Below, piece after piece: positions 34,205 to 45,972 of a DNA stretch of 64,000 nt. Position numbers and translations under genes: made by a program. The first letter of the stretch is position 1; each line of letters begins with the position of its first letter. The notes beneath the pieces are model-generated. The model was not told where the DNA came from and searched no databases. It worked only from the letters and a program-made list of their open reading frames with translations. The stretch comes from Hypholoma sublateritium FD-334 SS-4 (taxonomy: Eukaryota; Basidiomycota; Agaricomycetes; Agaricales; Strophariaceae). The stretch spans positions 1 through 64,000 of the forward strand of contig KN817548.1 in NCBI GenBank assembly GCA_000827495.1. Reading direction: 5' to 3'.

Positions 34205-35144
34205 CGTGTTTCTTGAATTTCGATGTCCGTGCGAAGCGTCCGAGTCGGCGAAGCCTAGGTGATAGCTGCCAAATGACTGGGCCAGTGAACGCTGCCGCTG
34301 CGCATGCGAGATGTGTCCGTGCAGACAGACACGATGGGCGATGGTGAGCACAACAGGACAGACCGGTCACCGCACGCCTTTCGTGAGGGTCACGGTAATG
34401 AATAGTCTACGACGTTGCTGACAAATCCAGTTTTTCGGGCGGCGAAGTCGGACCACAACCGTGCCACCGCAGCCCATCGCCTCTTGTTTCTTACTCCCAC
34501 AGCGCCGATATCACTGCGGTCTACGATGTTTTTCTATGCATACTCGGCAGTACATAACTCACTCCGGCTCACTCTATCTTCGATGTCCTACTCTCCAGTT
34601 ACTTCAGTGATTGTAGTCAACTTAGCCCTGCCAGTGGCCACTCTCAGAAGCTATTCTTGTATAGATCTGTCGCGAGTCTGTTGTCTTGATGGTGCTGCTG
34701 CCTGGGCTGTGTCGAAGGGGTTCCTTGTTTCCTGGACTTTGTGCATCACTGGCGATCCAACGACATTGCCCTGAATCCTCCAAATGCTTTTCATCTGTGT
34801 TTTCTGTATCTGGAGTCTGGCGCTGGCGCTCGCAGACAACAATCTTCCTTTGCAATACACTCACAGACAACCGTGTGCCATCTGTTTGCTCCAGCATTGG
34901 ATTTGGTACTTACATATGTAACAAAACAGTCGTCCCAGTTGATGAAGATCAAAATAATCGTCACTGCCACCCGTCAGCCGCCCAACTGTGATCGATACAA
35001 CCGGATACCTATAACTGTCGTCGACCCGCCCACTATCAATCTAGTATCCTGCTCGCATATTATTCCTATCTTAGCCGCCTTGGACGATTTAAACATAACG
35101 ACAATACTTGGCGAGGCGACCGTGCTACTTTTCTTTCCCTTTCC
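34205..35144. other. Divergent intergenic region, no gene seen
   Basis: Separates two divergently transcribed genes. Small frames only, with no motif. Confidence 0.5.
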
Positions 35145-36045
35145 ATGTCGTACACTCCGCCAGCAAAGCCGCTAGACATCCCGCAGACGCATGCATACCA
35201 CCGCCCGCGTGCCGGTACCGCGAGCCGCTCGCCATGCCCCGGTCTCAACGCACTCGCCAACCATGGGTATATGTACGTCCCCTCACTTCCACATACCATG
35301 GCGAGGCATATACATAATACACCGCAGCCGCAGAGGCGGATCCGATATCGCATTCCTCGAGCTGCTCCGCGCCGTCGCGCTCGTTTACAACCTGTCCTAC
35401 CCCCTGGCGCTCCTCCTCACCGCCGCGGGCTTCGCAACATGCGGGCGCCTTTCATGGGCACCCGCCCAGCGCACCACGCCCAGCTGGCCCGCCGCGTGGC
35501 CCACGCGCATCGTTCGCCTTATTGTCGCACTCGCGAACACCGTCCTGCGCGCCGTACCCACCCTGAGGCTCGACCTTAACGCGCTCGCCGCCCGCGGCGC
35601 AGCTAAGATCGCTCACGACGCGGCTCTCGTGCACGCGGACGGTGGGCGCTCAGCGCCGTGCGCGCCCGCGGCATCGCTCCTCGCGGGTCTTCTGGCGTGC
35701 GCCGGCGCGCAGGGCTTGGGTTTGCGTGCGCTCGCGCGGTACCACGCACGCCGGGAACGCGACGCGCCGCCGCTGAGCGGGCTGCACACGCGGATCGCGG
35801 CGGCGGAGTGTTCGCTAGTGTGGCAGGTCCTGCGGCAGCGTGCAGGCAGCACGATGGGTTCCGGTGATACACCGGAATTGGCGCGGTGCGTCGTTCCCGC
35901 GTCGCGGCTGGAGCAGTGGCTAGGTGAGGAGCGGCTGCCGGACGGATGGTGGGAGCCCGCAGGGGTGCGCCCCGTGAAGACCATTGGAATACTGCAAACG
36001 CGCTCGCTGGCCAATCGAATCGAGAAACTCGGTCGGGCACAGTGA
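35145..36045 (+). CDS. Heme-thiolate peroxidase (chloroperoxidase/peroxygenase family), paralogue A
   Basis: Peroxidase_2 family, whose active members use a Cys-ligated heme. Two exons inferred: 35145-35272 and 35328-36045, about 281 residues. SPCPGLNALANHGYI is the family PCP motif with the heme-ligand Cys. Later EERLPDGWW matches the region carrying the catalytic acid-base Glu. At the place of the EHD (or EGD) motif the protein reads KIAHDAALVHADGG, so the Glu is Ala. The start MSYTPPAKPLD has no signal peptide, unlike secreted peroxygenases. The distal part contains CGRLSWAP and LVWQVLRQRAG. After the splice the usual PR.G phrase following NHGYI reads RRGGSD. An enzymatic role is uncertain because of the altered motif. 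A second copy lies at 39945. Confidence 0.87.
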
Positions 36046-36669
36046 GCGACACGCAGTCGGACACTGTAACAGAAAATTAGTGTAATTCTATCTATTCACG
36101 TCCCTATTATTGTTAATAAACCTTTCACTGGAGAAATTGGTGAGCAGAAAGTCAGCTGTGGCATGCGTGGACCCTAAAACGACACAGAAAATGCTGGTAA
36201 GGGAGCATCCAGGGTGCGTCCAGCGGACCTAGACTGGTGGCCGTTCCTTCTGAATATCGAGCATTGCTCATAAGTATCCAGGTCGGCATCCGACCTACAT
36301 ACCGTGGCGGACCGGCCGCGCGGCCGCCGCGGCGCGCGCATAAACGCGGTCACGTGTAAGTCACGTGTGTTTCTGCACGGCACGTAATTATAAGCGCCAG
36401 GCGTTCTTGAATAAAACGTTTGAACTCGAACCACAGGGATCGGCCACATTAACCACCTCAACATCGCTTCCTGCTCACCCATCAGTGGCCCATTAGCCTA
36501 GTTCGCATTGTCCGTATCCCCCATCTGAATCAGTGGCAGGCGCGCAATACTACTGAGCAGAGGATTGGTGGCAGGTGCCACATCTACCAATTCACTTCCT
36601 ATAAAAACCAGCGTTCAATAGGTATTTGTTTCATTACATTTCCTCTTTATTTTTTACGCACAATTAACT
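36046..36669. other. Intergenic; promoter region of the FunK1 gene
   Basis: No gene seen. Contains a GC-rich palindromic patch (ggccgcgcggccgccgcgg region, about 36313-36333). Confidence 0.5.
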
Positions 36670-39017
36670 ATGTCTCTTCGCAATTCTATTCTAGTCTCCG
36701 AGGGAGAGAAAGCGGAGCCGCATCTCGAAAATCTACCTCAGTCGCCTCGTCCCGCCCAACCTCCACAAACAGCGATGCTTCACGAGTCAGGAAACTCGGA
36801 AGGCTCTGTTTTCGGATATGCGACAGTTGAAGACCAACGAGGACCCATTGAGACTGAACTGCGGGACTATGAACTCGAGGACGAGACATTAGCAGACCGC
36901 GCTTTCCGCAACATTTCCCAATCCGACGCAGAGATCGAAGCTTTCATCACAGGTTGCAACTTATACGACAAGGAAAATCTGCGATGGAAACTTCCGGAGA
37001 AGCCCTCGGAAGAGAGGAAACTATACGCTCTATTGGCAGCCCTCATTGAAAAAATCAACATTCACTTTGGGCTCAACAATCACCGTACTGTCCTCCAGGT
37101 CCACAATACGAAAATGACTCACGTTGAAGGGTCTGAAAGTGCGTCGGATTCTCAGAGCTCCGAGTCGAAGAAACTGAAGTCATCTCCCGAAATCTGTATC
37201 CAGGCTGTGAGTCTGACCAAAAAGGGTCCCAACAACTTTCCATACATTGAAAAAGAACTCGGTGAGCATGCGAGCTATCGCATGACTGTCTCTGCCATCG
37301 AAGTCAAGACAGAAAAGAATTTCGACCCCAAGCCCAACCGCATTCAGGTAGCCGTTTATGCCAGGTTCGTCTTCATCGCGTCTTTTGTCAGCTTAGTACT
37401 TAATATACGCATAGGCAAATCTTCATACAGCAAGGGAACCGGCGCCTAGTCAACTGCTTCATCGTCACTGAGCGACATGTCAGAGTCTATGTCTTTGGTC
37501 GCGATGGGTTGCACTACTCCGTCGGGGTCGACATCCACGAGAACCCAGAAGTTTTCGTTAGGTTTATGCTCGGCGCACTGTCTTTGGAAGCCGACGTCGT
37601 GGGATTCGATCCGACCATATACTACAGCGATGGCAAACGTCACGTTCGGACAGTTGACTCAGACGGCCTTGAAGTTGTCTACACGATGGTCCATGTGCGC
37701 CCGGTATTCTATCGAAGGACTATTCGTGGTCGTGGCACAACCTGCTGGATGGTTCAAAACGACGAGGGCGACATTTTTATCGTCAAGGATGGATGGAAGG
37801 CCTTGAACCGTGTCCACGAATCCACCTTTTTGGAAAAGGCCGAGAATGCCGATGGTGTTGGGCAGATGCGAGGGTTCCAAAACCGATTGGCTCTGCTTTC
37901 TGAATTGCGCCTTATCAATGTCAACGAAATGTCGGCGAAAATGGCTAAGGTCTTCCACGATCGGGAGCTTTCCCGAGTTATTCTAGACTATTATGGAAGG
38001 TCATTAGAAGGGTTCAAATCAAGAGGTGAACTCCTGGGCGCTTATCATGACGCTCTTTGTGGTATGTATCAAAGTTATCGGATTTATCGTCGCTGGCGTT
38101 CATGACTTTATTCAGGATATCAGAACCTTTACAAGGCAGGAATTCTTCATCGCGATATCAGCGTTAATGATGTTCTTATCGGGAAACCTGGTGCGCCTGC
38201 CCCCAATCGAGGTGTAATCATCGACCTGGATATGGCAATCGAATTGGAACGCACAAGTAGCTTGTACATCGTCGACTTCAAGACTGTAGGCCTCACTTTA
38301 ATGTTTTATGTTCTTTCACGCTGACAGTGTTTTTTGCAGGGAACGCGTGCCTTTCAATCAATCAATATTCTCGGAAGCTATGGCCGAAAGAATAACTCAA
38401 CGCCACATAGCTACATGGACGACCTGGAATCGTTCTTCTACATTTTGTGCTGGATATGTTGCGGCTACTCAGCTCCAGGGAAGAGGACCGAAGCTTTCTC
38501 TTCTATGTTTGCCAGATGGGAACACCCCAACGCAAAGGAAGGAGAGCTTTCCAAGACCTTTCTATTCTTCCAAACCTTCCGACGGCAAGTAGACCTGACC
38601 GTCACGAACTACTTTGGTGACGCATTCCTCACTCTTCTGGACTCACTACATGAATTCTTCCAATCTCATTTGAGACCTGACAGAGACGGCAAGCCACCTC
38701 CACCGACCCTGGACTCCGCTGTGGAAACCATCCTTGGACACGTCAAAACCGCCACCGCCTGCGTCGACGCCGAGGAAGCCTCCGATCCGGATGTACGCTC
38801 TGCGACGCCAGAGCCAGCGAACCCACATTTTTCATTGATGGATCCACCCCGAGTGTATTCCACGAGGGCGGCTTCACGCGCGTCATCCAAGAGAACACAC
38901 GACGAGTCCACCGAGGGGGAAGAAAGTACCTCTGCGAAGAAACCTAGACCTCGCCCTAATGCGCCGTTCCAGCCTTCTTCCCTTAGCTCCTCGTCCCTCG
39001 CCGCCGACGAACCTTAA
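36670..39017 (+). CDS. FunK1-type fungal protein kinase
   Basis: FunK1 kinases are a divergent protein-kinase-like family expanded in mushrooms; their substrates are unknown. Seen in order: an acidic N-terminus, a helical region (LYALLAALIEKINIHFGL), the core starting RLVNCFIVTERHVRVYVFGRDG, then YRRTIRGRGTTCW, FIVKDGW (likely lysine position) and FHDRELSRVILDYYG. After an intron GILHRDISVNDVLIG gives the HRD catalytic loop and GVIIDLDMAIE the DFG-equivalent (DLD). After a last intron GTRAFQSINIL and SYMDDLESFFYILCWI follow, as is typical of the family. The tail is Ser/Pro-rich with KKPRPR. Introns fall near 37361-37413, in 38058-38116 (joining DAL to GYQNLY), and about 38285-38339. Flanked on both sides by the peroxygenase-like paralogues, which suggests insertion into, or duplication around, this locus. 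Confidence 0.9.
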
Positions 39018-39944
39018 ACGCGATTGTGCTTTGATCTGTACTATTCCCGTGCTTTCCTTTACGTCGATATCATCTCATTATCCATGCATTCGCATAACAC
39101 CATCAGTCAATCTCCCGGGAACTACGTGTTATTATTTTGTGCTCTCCAGTCTTCTTTTACTAAGTTATATATCTCTACTGTATGGAATCAATACTCACTA
39201 GCATGATCTTCTACCGAATGTTATCACATTACCTACCTGATATGTTTTACCTTTATTCCCTCAAGCAAATGAGACTTTATGTAAATTCTAGCTCGCGCGT
39301 TGCAGCGCAATTCACGCAAATTTTACGGGATAGTAGGGGGCGCTAGCTACGTTCAAGTTTCGCTTGATTCTCGGAGTAATGAGGTAAGGCACCGGACTCC
39401 TGGTTTGGAGTCTGCTTGCTTCCGTGCTTCCACACGATTGACAGGAACAATGTTTTTTTCTATTCTTGCTGGCTACAAGTTCCACGCTCCCTTATTTCAT
39501 TCGCTTGAAACATCATGCATCATGCTCTAGCTGATCATAAGTCTTCAAAAGTTACACTTATTCCTGTCGCCTTGATGTGATGGGGTGTCAAAAACGCTAT
39601 CTAGAGTCACTGGTTTGCTCTACCATCAGCAGCCACGTCGTTGTCAGACTAACCTTTACCTGTACTCTCTTCATCCAGCGCTGGCGCTCGTGGACAGGAA
39701 TCCATTTCCCATTCTTCTGGTAACAGCCTCAGAGACAATACTGAAGCTGACCAGAATATCTGCCTTTGCCGGTCAGCCATTCCTCAAGTGACAGGCTTCA
39801 TATAACTTTCGTCGTGGATACCGCTCTCTTTTTCAGTCCTCTGTGCACATATTCTCACTGTTATAACCGTCCACGGCGGTATATAATCTTAAGACTTCAA
39901 GCTGAAGAGCCCTTACCCATACGTTCATTCCCCTTTCCGTAGCC
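39018..39944. other. Intergenic, no gene seen
   Basis: AT-rich spacer. No motif in any frame; a TATA-like tatataat lies about 60 bases before the next ATG. Confidence 0.5.
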
Positions 39945-40936
39945 ATGTCATACACTCCGCCTGTCGAGCAGCTGGACTCGGACATCCCGCAGACTCATGC
40001 ATACCACCGCCCGCCCGCCGGTAGCGCAAGTCGCTCGCCGTGTCCTGGGCTGAACACACTCGCTAACCACGGGTACATGTACGTATTTTCGTCCCATACA
40101 CAATACCGACGCTCATATATAGCTACAGCCCCAGAAGCGGGTCTGACCTCTCGTTCTTCGAGCTATTCCGCGCCATCGCGTTCGTGTACAACCTCTCGTA
40201 CCCCCTCGCGCTCCTGCTCACCACCGGGGGCTTCGCCACATGCGGGCGTCTCTCGTGGGCGCCAGCGGATCGTACCACGCCCAGCTGGCCGCCCGCACGG
40301 CACGCGCCGTGGCCCACGCGCATCGCGCTTCTCCTCGTCGCGCTCGCGAAAACCGCACTGCGCGCCGTCCCCACGCTGACGCTCGACTTAAACGCGCTTT
40401 CTGCCCGCGGCGCAGCGAAGATCGCGCATGACGCCGCTCTGGTGCACGCGGACGGTGGCCGAACAGCGCCGTGTGCCCCATCGCCGCCGCTCGTCGCGAG
40501 ACTACTCGCGTGCGCCGGCGCGCAAGGCCTGGGACTGCATGAACTCGCGCGGTATCACGCTGGCCGGGAGCGCGACGCGCCGCCGCTGAGTGGACTGCAT
40601 GCGCAGATTGCCGCGGCGGAGTGCTCGCTGGTTTGGCAGGTCCTGCACTACTGTCCGCCCTCGGCTCTAGCCCCGGTACCGCGCGAAGGCGAAAAGAAGG
40701 AAGCTGGCGATACGCTGGAGACAGCGGAGTGCGTCGTGTCAGCGTCGCGGCTAGAGCAATGGTTGGGCGAGGAGCGGCTCCCGGACGGGTGGTGGGAGCC
40801 TGCGGGGGTGCGCCCCGCGCAGACCATTGGTGTTCTACAAACGCGTTCGTTGGCCAATCGAATCGAGAAGCTCGGCCAGGCTCAGTCATTGACATACAAT
40901 CGAGCACCTTCAAGTTCGGGCGATGGTGCATGCTAA
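39945..40936 (+). CDS. Heme-thiolate peroxidase (chloroperoxidase/peroxygenase family), paralogue B
   Basis: Close paralogue of the gene at 35145, same orientation. Exons 39945-40078 and 40123-40936, about 315 residues. Shares the MSYTPP start and the SPCPGLNTLANHGYI heme-ligand motif, followed here by PRSGSDLSFFELFRAIAFVYN, the expected family phrase. It has CGRLSWAP, the altered motif KIAHDAALVHADGG, RDAPPLSGLH and GEERLPDGWWEPAGVRP. As in paralogue A, the Glu of EHD is Ala and no signal peptide is present. It is longer near the C-terminus, with a charged insert (REGEKKEAGD) and an extra tail. Conservation of the changed motif in both copies says the change predates the duplication. Intracellular location inferred from the missing signal. 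Confidence 0.87.
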
Positions 40937-41399
40937 GGATTTTTGTGGGTTTGGGCTTCTAATGTTCGAATTCCTCTATATTAATATTCAAAATATAATA
41001 TCTATACCATGAAACTTTAGGCCATACTTTTCCTTGACTTTTCTGCGAAATTATCACTCAATATTGACTCAATATAAAAGAAAAAGGTAACTTAGTAGAC
41101 TACGACGTACGTAGCTTTTCTCGTACTTAGTCGCGCTCGCGAAAAAATTGGATCTATATACACAAACGCACGACTGGTGCGAAAGGGTCACTCGCGGCGC
41201 GTAACCGACTGAAAAAGTTGCTGAAGAGCAACCCTAACTTGAAGGCACTTGGCGCTCAGCGCGCTAAAGCCTAGGCCCGGGCCCCGGTAGCCGCCGATCG
41301 CTCACGTGTGGTGACGCTCACGTGCCCGCCGGTGTTACTGTTTCCGAAAACTTTTGAAAAAATAGCAAAATTACCTTCCTTCTTTCCACGACACCAAAA
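40937..41399. other. Intergenic, promoter of the RRM gene
   Basis: No gene seen in this stretch. Confidence 0.5.
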
Positions 41400-42356
41400 A
41401 TGCTTGCCAACGTCCTCCGTACACAAGCACGCCTCGGGCTGCTCCAAGTTGCTCGTGTTGCGGCGCCAGCGACTCGTTCGTTTATGACAACGAGGGCCGT
41501 TGTTCCTACAGCGACGTGGTCTGCTCTCCGGGCATTCTCAAGCTCAACGCCAGCAGCGTACGAACACTCCAGTCGCCCCGAACGCCCCCGCAACCCCCCC
41601 AGCGAGACGCTCTTCGTCGGCAACGTTCCCTGGGACGCCACCGCCGCGGACCTGCAGCGCATCTTCGCCGACTTTGGTGTCATTGTTGGCGAAGTCCGTG
41701 TTCGTACGTAGTACCTTTTTTTGCCAGCGCGACACCAGTCTGACCTTATTTATGCAGCTATTGGCTTTGATGGACGCTCGCGCGGATTTGCGCACGTCAC
41801 CTACTCGGACGTTGCGTCTGCGCAGGCTGCAGTGAGTTCGGCCAGCGAAGAGCCCCTCCACCTCAACGGGCGCGACCTTGTCCTTGACTACGCCTCGGCC
41901 AGGAGCGTGAGCACCAAGGCCCCCGTCCAGCCCAACAACAAAGTCTACTACACCAACTTCGAGCAGGGTGAGGCTGCCCTTCGCGAGCTCCTCTCAGAGC
42001 ACGAGGCCGACATCCTCTCCGTCTACCAACGTGCGTGCTACCTTTGTTCTCTTTTCACTCAACGCTGACGGATATGAGCAGTGCGTGACGGAAACACGGG
42101 CGCTCCGCTCGCGAGTGGCTTCGTCGAGTTCTCCAGCGTCGATGTTGCACAGTCGGTGATCAAGCAGTTCAATGGGCAGGAACTCGATTCGGGCGCCACC
42201 CTGTCTATTTCATACGCTCGCCCCAGGAAAGAACGCACTGAGGGGTCGTCTTTCTCGGAGAGGAGAGGCGGAGGTGCCAGGCGTGGAGGAGGTGGAGGTG
42301 GAGGCGGAGGCCACTACAGCAACCGTGGCTACAACTCGAGGAACGACGACTACTAA
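41400..42356 (+). CDS. Probable mitochondrial RNA-binding protein with two RRMs and a Gly-rich tail
   Basis: Two RNA-recognition motifs. The N-terminus (MLANVLRTQARLGLLQVARV through RAFSSSTP) is Arg/Ser/Ala-rich without acidic residues, which fits a mitochondrial presequence. RRM1: TLFVGNVPWDATAADLQRIF (RNP2) and, after the intron, GRSRGFAHVTYSD (RNP1). RRM2: KVYYTNF, then after a second intron LASGFVEFSSVDVAQSVIKQFNG. The tail is ERRGGGARRGGGGGGG-like and ends RNDDY. Introns join VRV-PIGFDG (about 41705-41756) and VYQ-LRDGN (about 42031-42081). Comparable to fungal nucleolin-like or mitochondrial Gly-rich RNA-binding proteins; the RNA target is unknown. Confidence 0.88.
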
Positions 42357-42863
42357 TTATTATATCCCTAATATATACGCATTTGCATTGTGCAATGCGC
42401 ACTTACCCCTTATCCTGCTCATATGATAATTAGTTTTGCATCGTGTACGTTCGGTTTTCATCCACATAATATTATTGCTGGATGTGCTACTTGCTCTTTC
42501 GCGGCGAACCATGGCTGGACAGTGACTTGCACATTATGGCGCAGCCCAGTATGTAGAGGAAGAACTCGAGGATGCGCTCATTTAACACCTGCTGAATGTA
42601 TCTCCGCTGCGCCGCGCTGAGAGTCAAGCTCAAGTGTCGATATGTATGGGGACAAGCCGCAGGGAGCAGGGGACGAGGTGAGACACTGCGGGCACATTTT
42701 CCGGCTTGAAAAGCTGCGTTTGAAATTTGAATACTCGCAGTGCATGTGCATGAAGGTTCAAATGTTCAAAAGGTAAGGACACGGGCGTGGTGGTTTCGCT
42801 ATGATTACCCTACCTCTCTGAGAGAAATAAAAGGGCAGGGACAGACTAGATGCAATGCCTCCA
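42357..42863. other. Convergent intergenic spacer
   Basis: Between the 3' ends of the RRM gene and the COQ8-like gene. No gene seen. Confidence 0.5.
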
Positions 42864-45684
42864 CTACACCTCACCCAGCCTATACTTGCTCACGACCTTG
42901 TCCCAAATCGCCTTCGTGTCGACACTGGCTCCCAAGCGCGACGCCAGCAGGAACGATCCGCTCAGTTTCCTGCATAAACTCAATTAACATTTTCCCCGCG
43001 TGGGAGAGCACAGTACGCACCGATTCAGGCTGTACGTCTCCTTGGGCGGCGGTGTGAGCCGGTGCTGGAGCATCACCGGAATCTGCGCGCGGATCTGCGC
43101 CGTGATGTCCGCCCACTGGCTGCCCTGTCCGAAGGAGAACGGCTGTGGTGTGTCGGCCTTGAACGGCGTCGCGAGCAGCGTCATGGAGCTGACGTGCGCG
43201 TCGAGCATCATCTATGGGTCGCGACAAATGTGCAGGGGTCAGCGTCGTATCGCAAATAGGAAATAGCAGTGTAGAGCGCACCTCGTTCTCCTCGCCGGTG
43301 AGGTACCCGATCCGCAGGCTCGACGCAATGCATTCCTCCCGATCGCCCAGGGCGGCCGCTTGCAGGATGGAGAACCAATTGTCCATGAACTCCTTCGAGT
43401 ATGTACGCGTCGCGCCGAAATCCACCAGCTCGATCTGTTTGCCCTCAGAATACCGCAATGCCCCACCTGAGGAGCGCTTACCTGGCGCGTCTGTGCATTC
43501 CAGAGGAAGTTCGTCCAATTGGGGTCAGTCTGCATCGTGCGGAACTTGAAAAGTTCTTTGAGGCACAGCTCAATGATCCCAGCGGATATCTACAACAATG
43601 TTGAGCAAGGAAGGGGGAGATAGGACGAGAGCTCACGTCGATTCGGTCTCTTTGCGTCAGATGTTGCGCGGTTGCTTCTCCGACGCTGACGCCGTCGACT
43701 CTTTCCATCACAAGCACGGTGGAGGTGCTCCCATCCCACACCCATGGGACTTTGAACCGATCATCGCTGCCCAGGTATTCAGCGGAGCGGAAGAGGCGCA
43801 AGAATGACGCCTCCCGGACGTAGTCACATTCGTCTGCTAGCTCCGATTTCATGGCCTGCAGAAGTTCAGTATTGTTCATCGACACAACATCGTATCACGC
43901 ACATGGATAGTTCGATCTAAGAATAGACCCTTAGGCAGCAATCTCCCCGCCGTCAAGAGGAGCTTGATGTATCCCAAATCACTCTCAATCGAGCTCGCGA
44001 TACTTGGGAACTGTATCTTCACAGCCACCCGTTCCTCCCTCCCGGTCGGCGACATCGTCGCGGACAGGACCGCGGTGTGCACCTGCCCGATGGACGCAGC
44101 GGCGAACGGTATCCGGTCGAAGGACACGAAGTTGTCCGCCCACGACGGGCCAAGCGCCGCTTGCATGACTTGCTGCCTGGCCGTCAGAAGCGTACCACAC
44201 GCCGAAGACGAAGGAGGGACTCACCTCCATTTGCCAGTCTGGCATGTAGTGCGCGCTGTCTTGCACCCTGCGGAATATCTTATCGATCTCAGGCGGTAGG
44301 ATGTGTGTATCTGTAGTAGCTCATGAGCCTGATCCGCGACGGGCACCAGGGGGGGCTTACCTTGTATGCTCATGAACTGCCCGAGCTTCAACGCCGCGCC
44401 GCGCATCTGCGAGAGCTTAGAAACGAGGCGCTTGATGTTGGCCTCAGTCATCATCACAGACGATTCCTCCTGGGACCCCGACCCAGTGCGACGGAGGACC
44501 TCCGACGCGGCACCATACCCCAGCGATGCTGCTAGCCCTGTAAATAGCGGGTTGAGAAGTTTATCGGGTAAGCATGGATCCTTCTGTACCTCCGTAGTGG
44601 AAAAGTCGCCCAATTCTCGAGGATGGGACTTTGGATGATTGCAAGTTGCGAGACATGGGCAATGGATATGCGGGGACCAGTAGTGGCGTCAGTTAAGGGC
44701 GTAGGATGCCCATGACGTGTCACTCACAGATTTCTGCGTGCCTGCTTCGATTAGCCTTAGGTCAGGATCGTTTGACTTTGCAGCTTCATCAAGGGATTTC
44801 TGTAAGGCAAAAGCATCGGCGTCGATGACCGGTGTCACATCCAGCGCCTCAGATTTTTTAGGTGTCCTGGTGTTAGAAGGAGGTGAAATATCCGAAGTTC
44901 CATGTTTGTGAAGCGGGTGATGATCCTATTCCAGAATATTAGCCCTAGCAAGATCCACTATGATCAAGCAACACTCGCTCTCTGCTCTTGGACCGGATTC
45001 AGGTTACTAGTAACAGATTTTGTGCTGTTTTCTAGCTGCAGATCGAGGTACGGGCATTAGTTTATAGTAAAAATGATGACGACATGCTACTCACTGCTTT
45101 CTGGGCGTCTATCTCTTGGGTGAGTTCTAGTTCAACGTTGACTTCGGAAGTAGATTTTTCAGGCTCGTCCAAAGGTTGTTTTGAAGAATTACTGTCGACG
45201 TTGGGGACCGCCAACGCGTCGAGCACCGCGGAGTTTTTCGGCCGTTCAGTACGCGAGTGAGGTGAGCTGGCCGAAGCAGAATTGGTTGCCTGTTGTCGTA
45301 GGGAAGTAGCAGACAGAGGAAGATTCTCCTATTCCAGGGAATTTGGGCTATCAAATTCAAATTCCAGCATGTTCAGGTATTACTCACTAGCTTTTCTTGA
45401 ACCGACTGCAGATCATTTGCAACAGACTGAGTGGTGCGTTCTCGCTGTAAACTGAGTGGCGAGCGTTCGGATTTAACAAATCCGTGTACGTCTTGGGACA
45501 AGCCCTCGACATCGCACCCTTGCACGTCCGCGAAGTCGTCCGTTCGTCTCCGTTTTCGAGGCCGTATGCACGAGCCTATGGCTTTGGGTGCAACTTGCGC
45601 AGCCTTGTATTGCGCAGCATGGGAGATGATTTCAACGGTGGAGTTGAGAACGCATAGCCAATTGTATGCGGGCCCTGGTGGCAT
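42864..45684 (-). CDS. COQ8: COQ8/ABC1-family atypical kinase
   Basis: COQ8 (ADCK3/4) is a mitochondrial atypical kinase-like ATPase that supports the coenzyme Q synthesis complex. Joined across about ten introns on the minus strand: MPPGPAYNWLCVLNSTVEII at the N-terminus; GAALKLGQFMSIQ with the diagnostic KxGQ motif; RRVQDSAHYMPDWQME; SFDRIPFAAASIGQVHTAVL with the Ala-rich nucleotide loop; VAVKIQFPSIASSIESDL; then LADECDYVREA, DDRFKVPWVW and VLVMERVDGVSVGEA. Further on are the DPNWTNFLW catalytic loop, IELVDFGATRTYSKEF (DFG) and GYLTGEE. The last exon, KLSGSFLLASRLGASVDTKA, ends at 42864. The start at 45684 is preferred because MPPGPAYNWL resembles family N-termini; M at 45834 is in frame and possible. 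The linker between the N-terminus and KxGQ is unusually long and carries two degenerate repeats (see findings). Confidence 0.92.
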
Positions 45685-45972
45685 AGAAGAACCAGTACTT
45701 AAAGGTGGTCGACGTTCGGAACGCGGCCGCTCGACGCCGGTGATGTTCGCGTCGTCGTTGTTTACCAAGGGTGCTAGGGGCCAAACAGCGTTCCCTCCAT
45801 TGAGCAGCCTAACTATTTCTGTCCCGTACATCAACCCTGCACTGTCTACGCCCTCTGACTGCGTAGGTAATTCTGTTGTACATCCCTCTTACGATTTGCA
45901 AGCCTATTTTATTCGATCTCGATATATTTCCTCCATCCTTGACCTCCCTCGAAATCGCCAAGTCGAGCATTT
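45685..45972. promoter_or_regulatory. Shared divergent promoter region
   Basis: The COQ8 gene starts at 45684 (or 45834) on the minus strand and the next gene at 45973 on the plus strand, so one short region must serve both. No specific site can be named. Confidence 0.5.
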
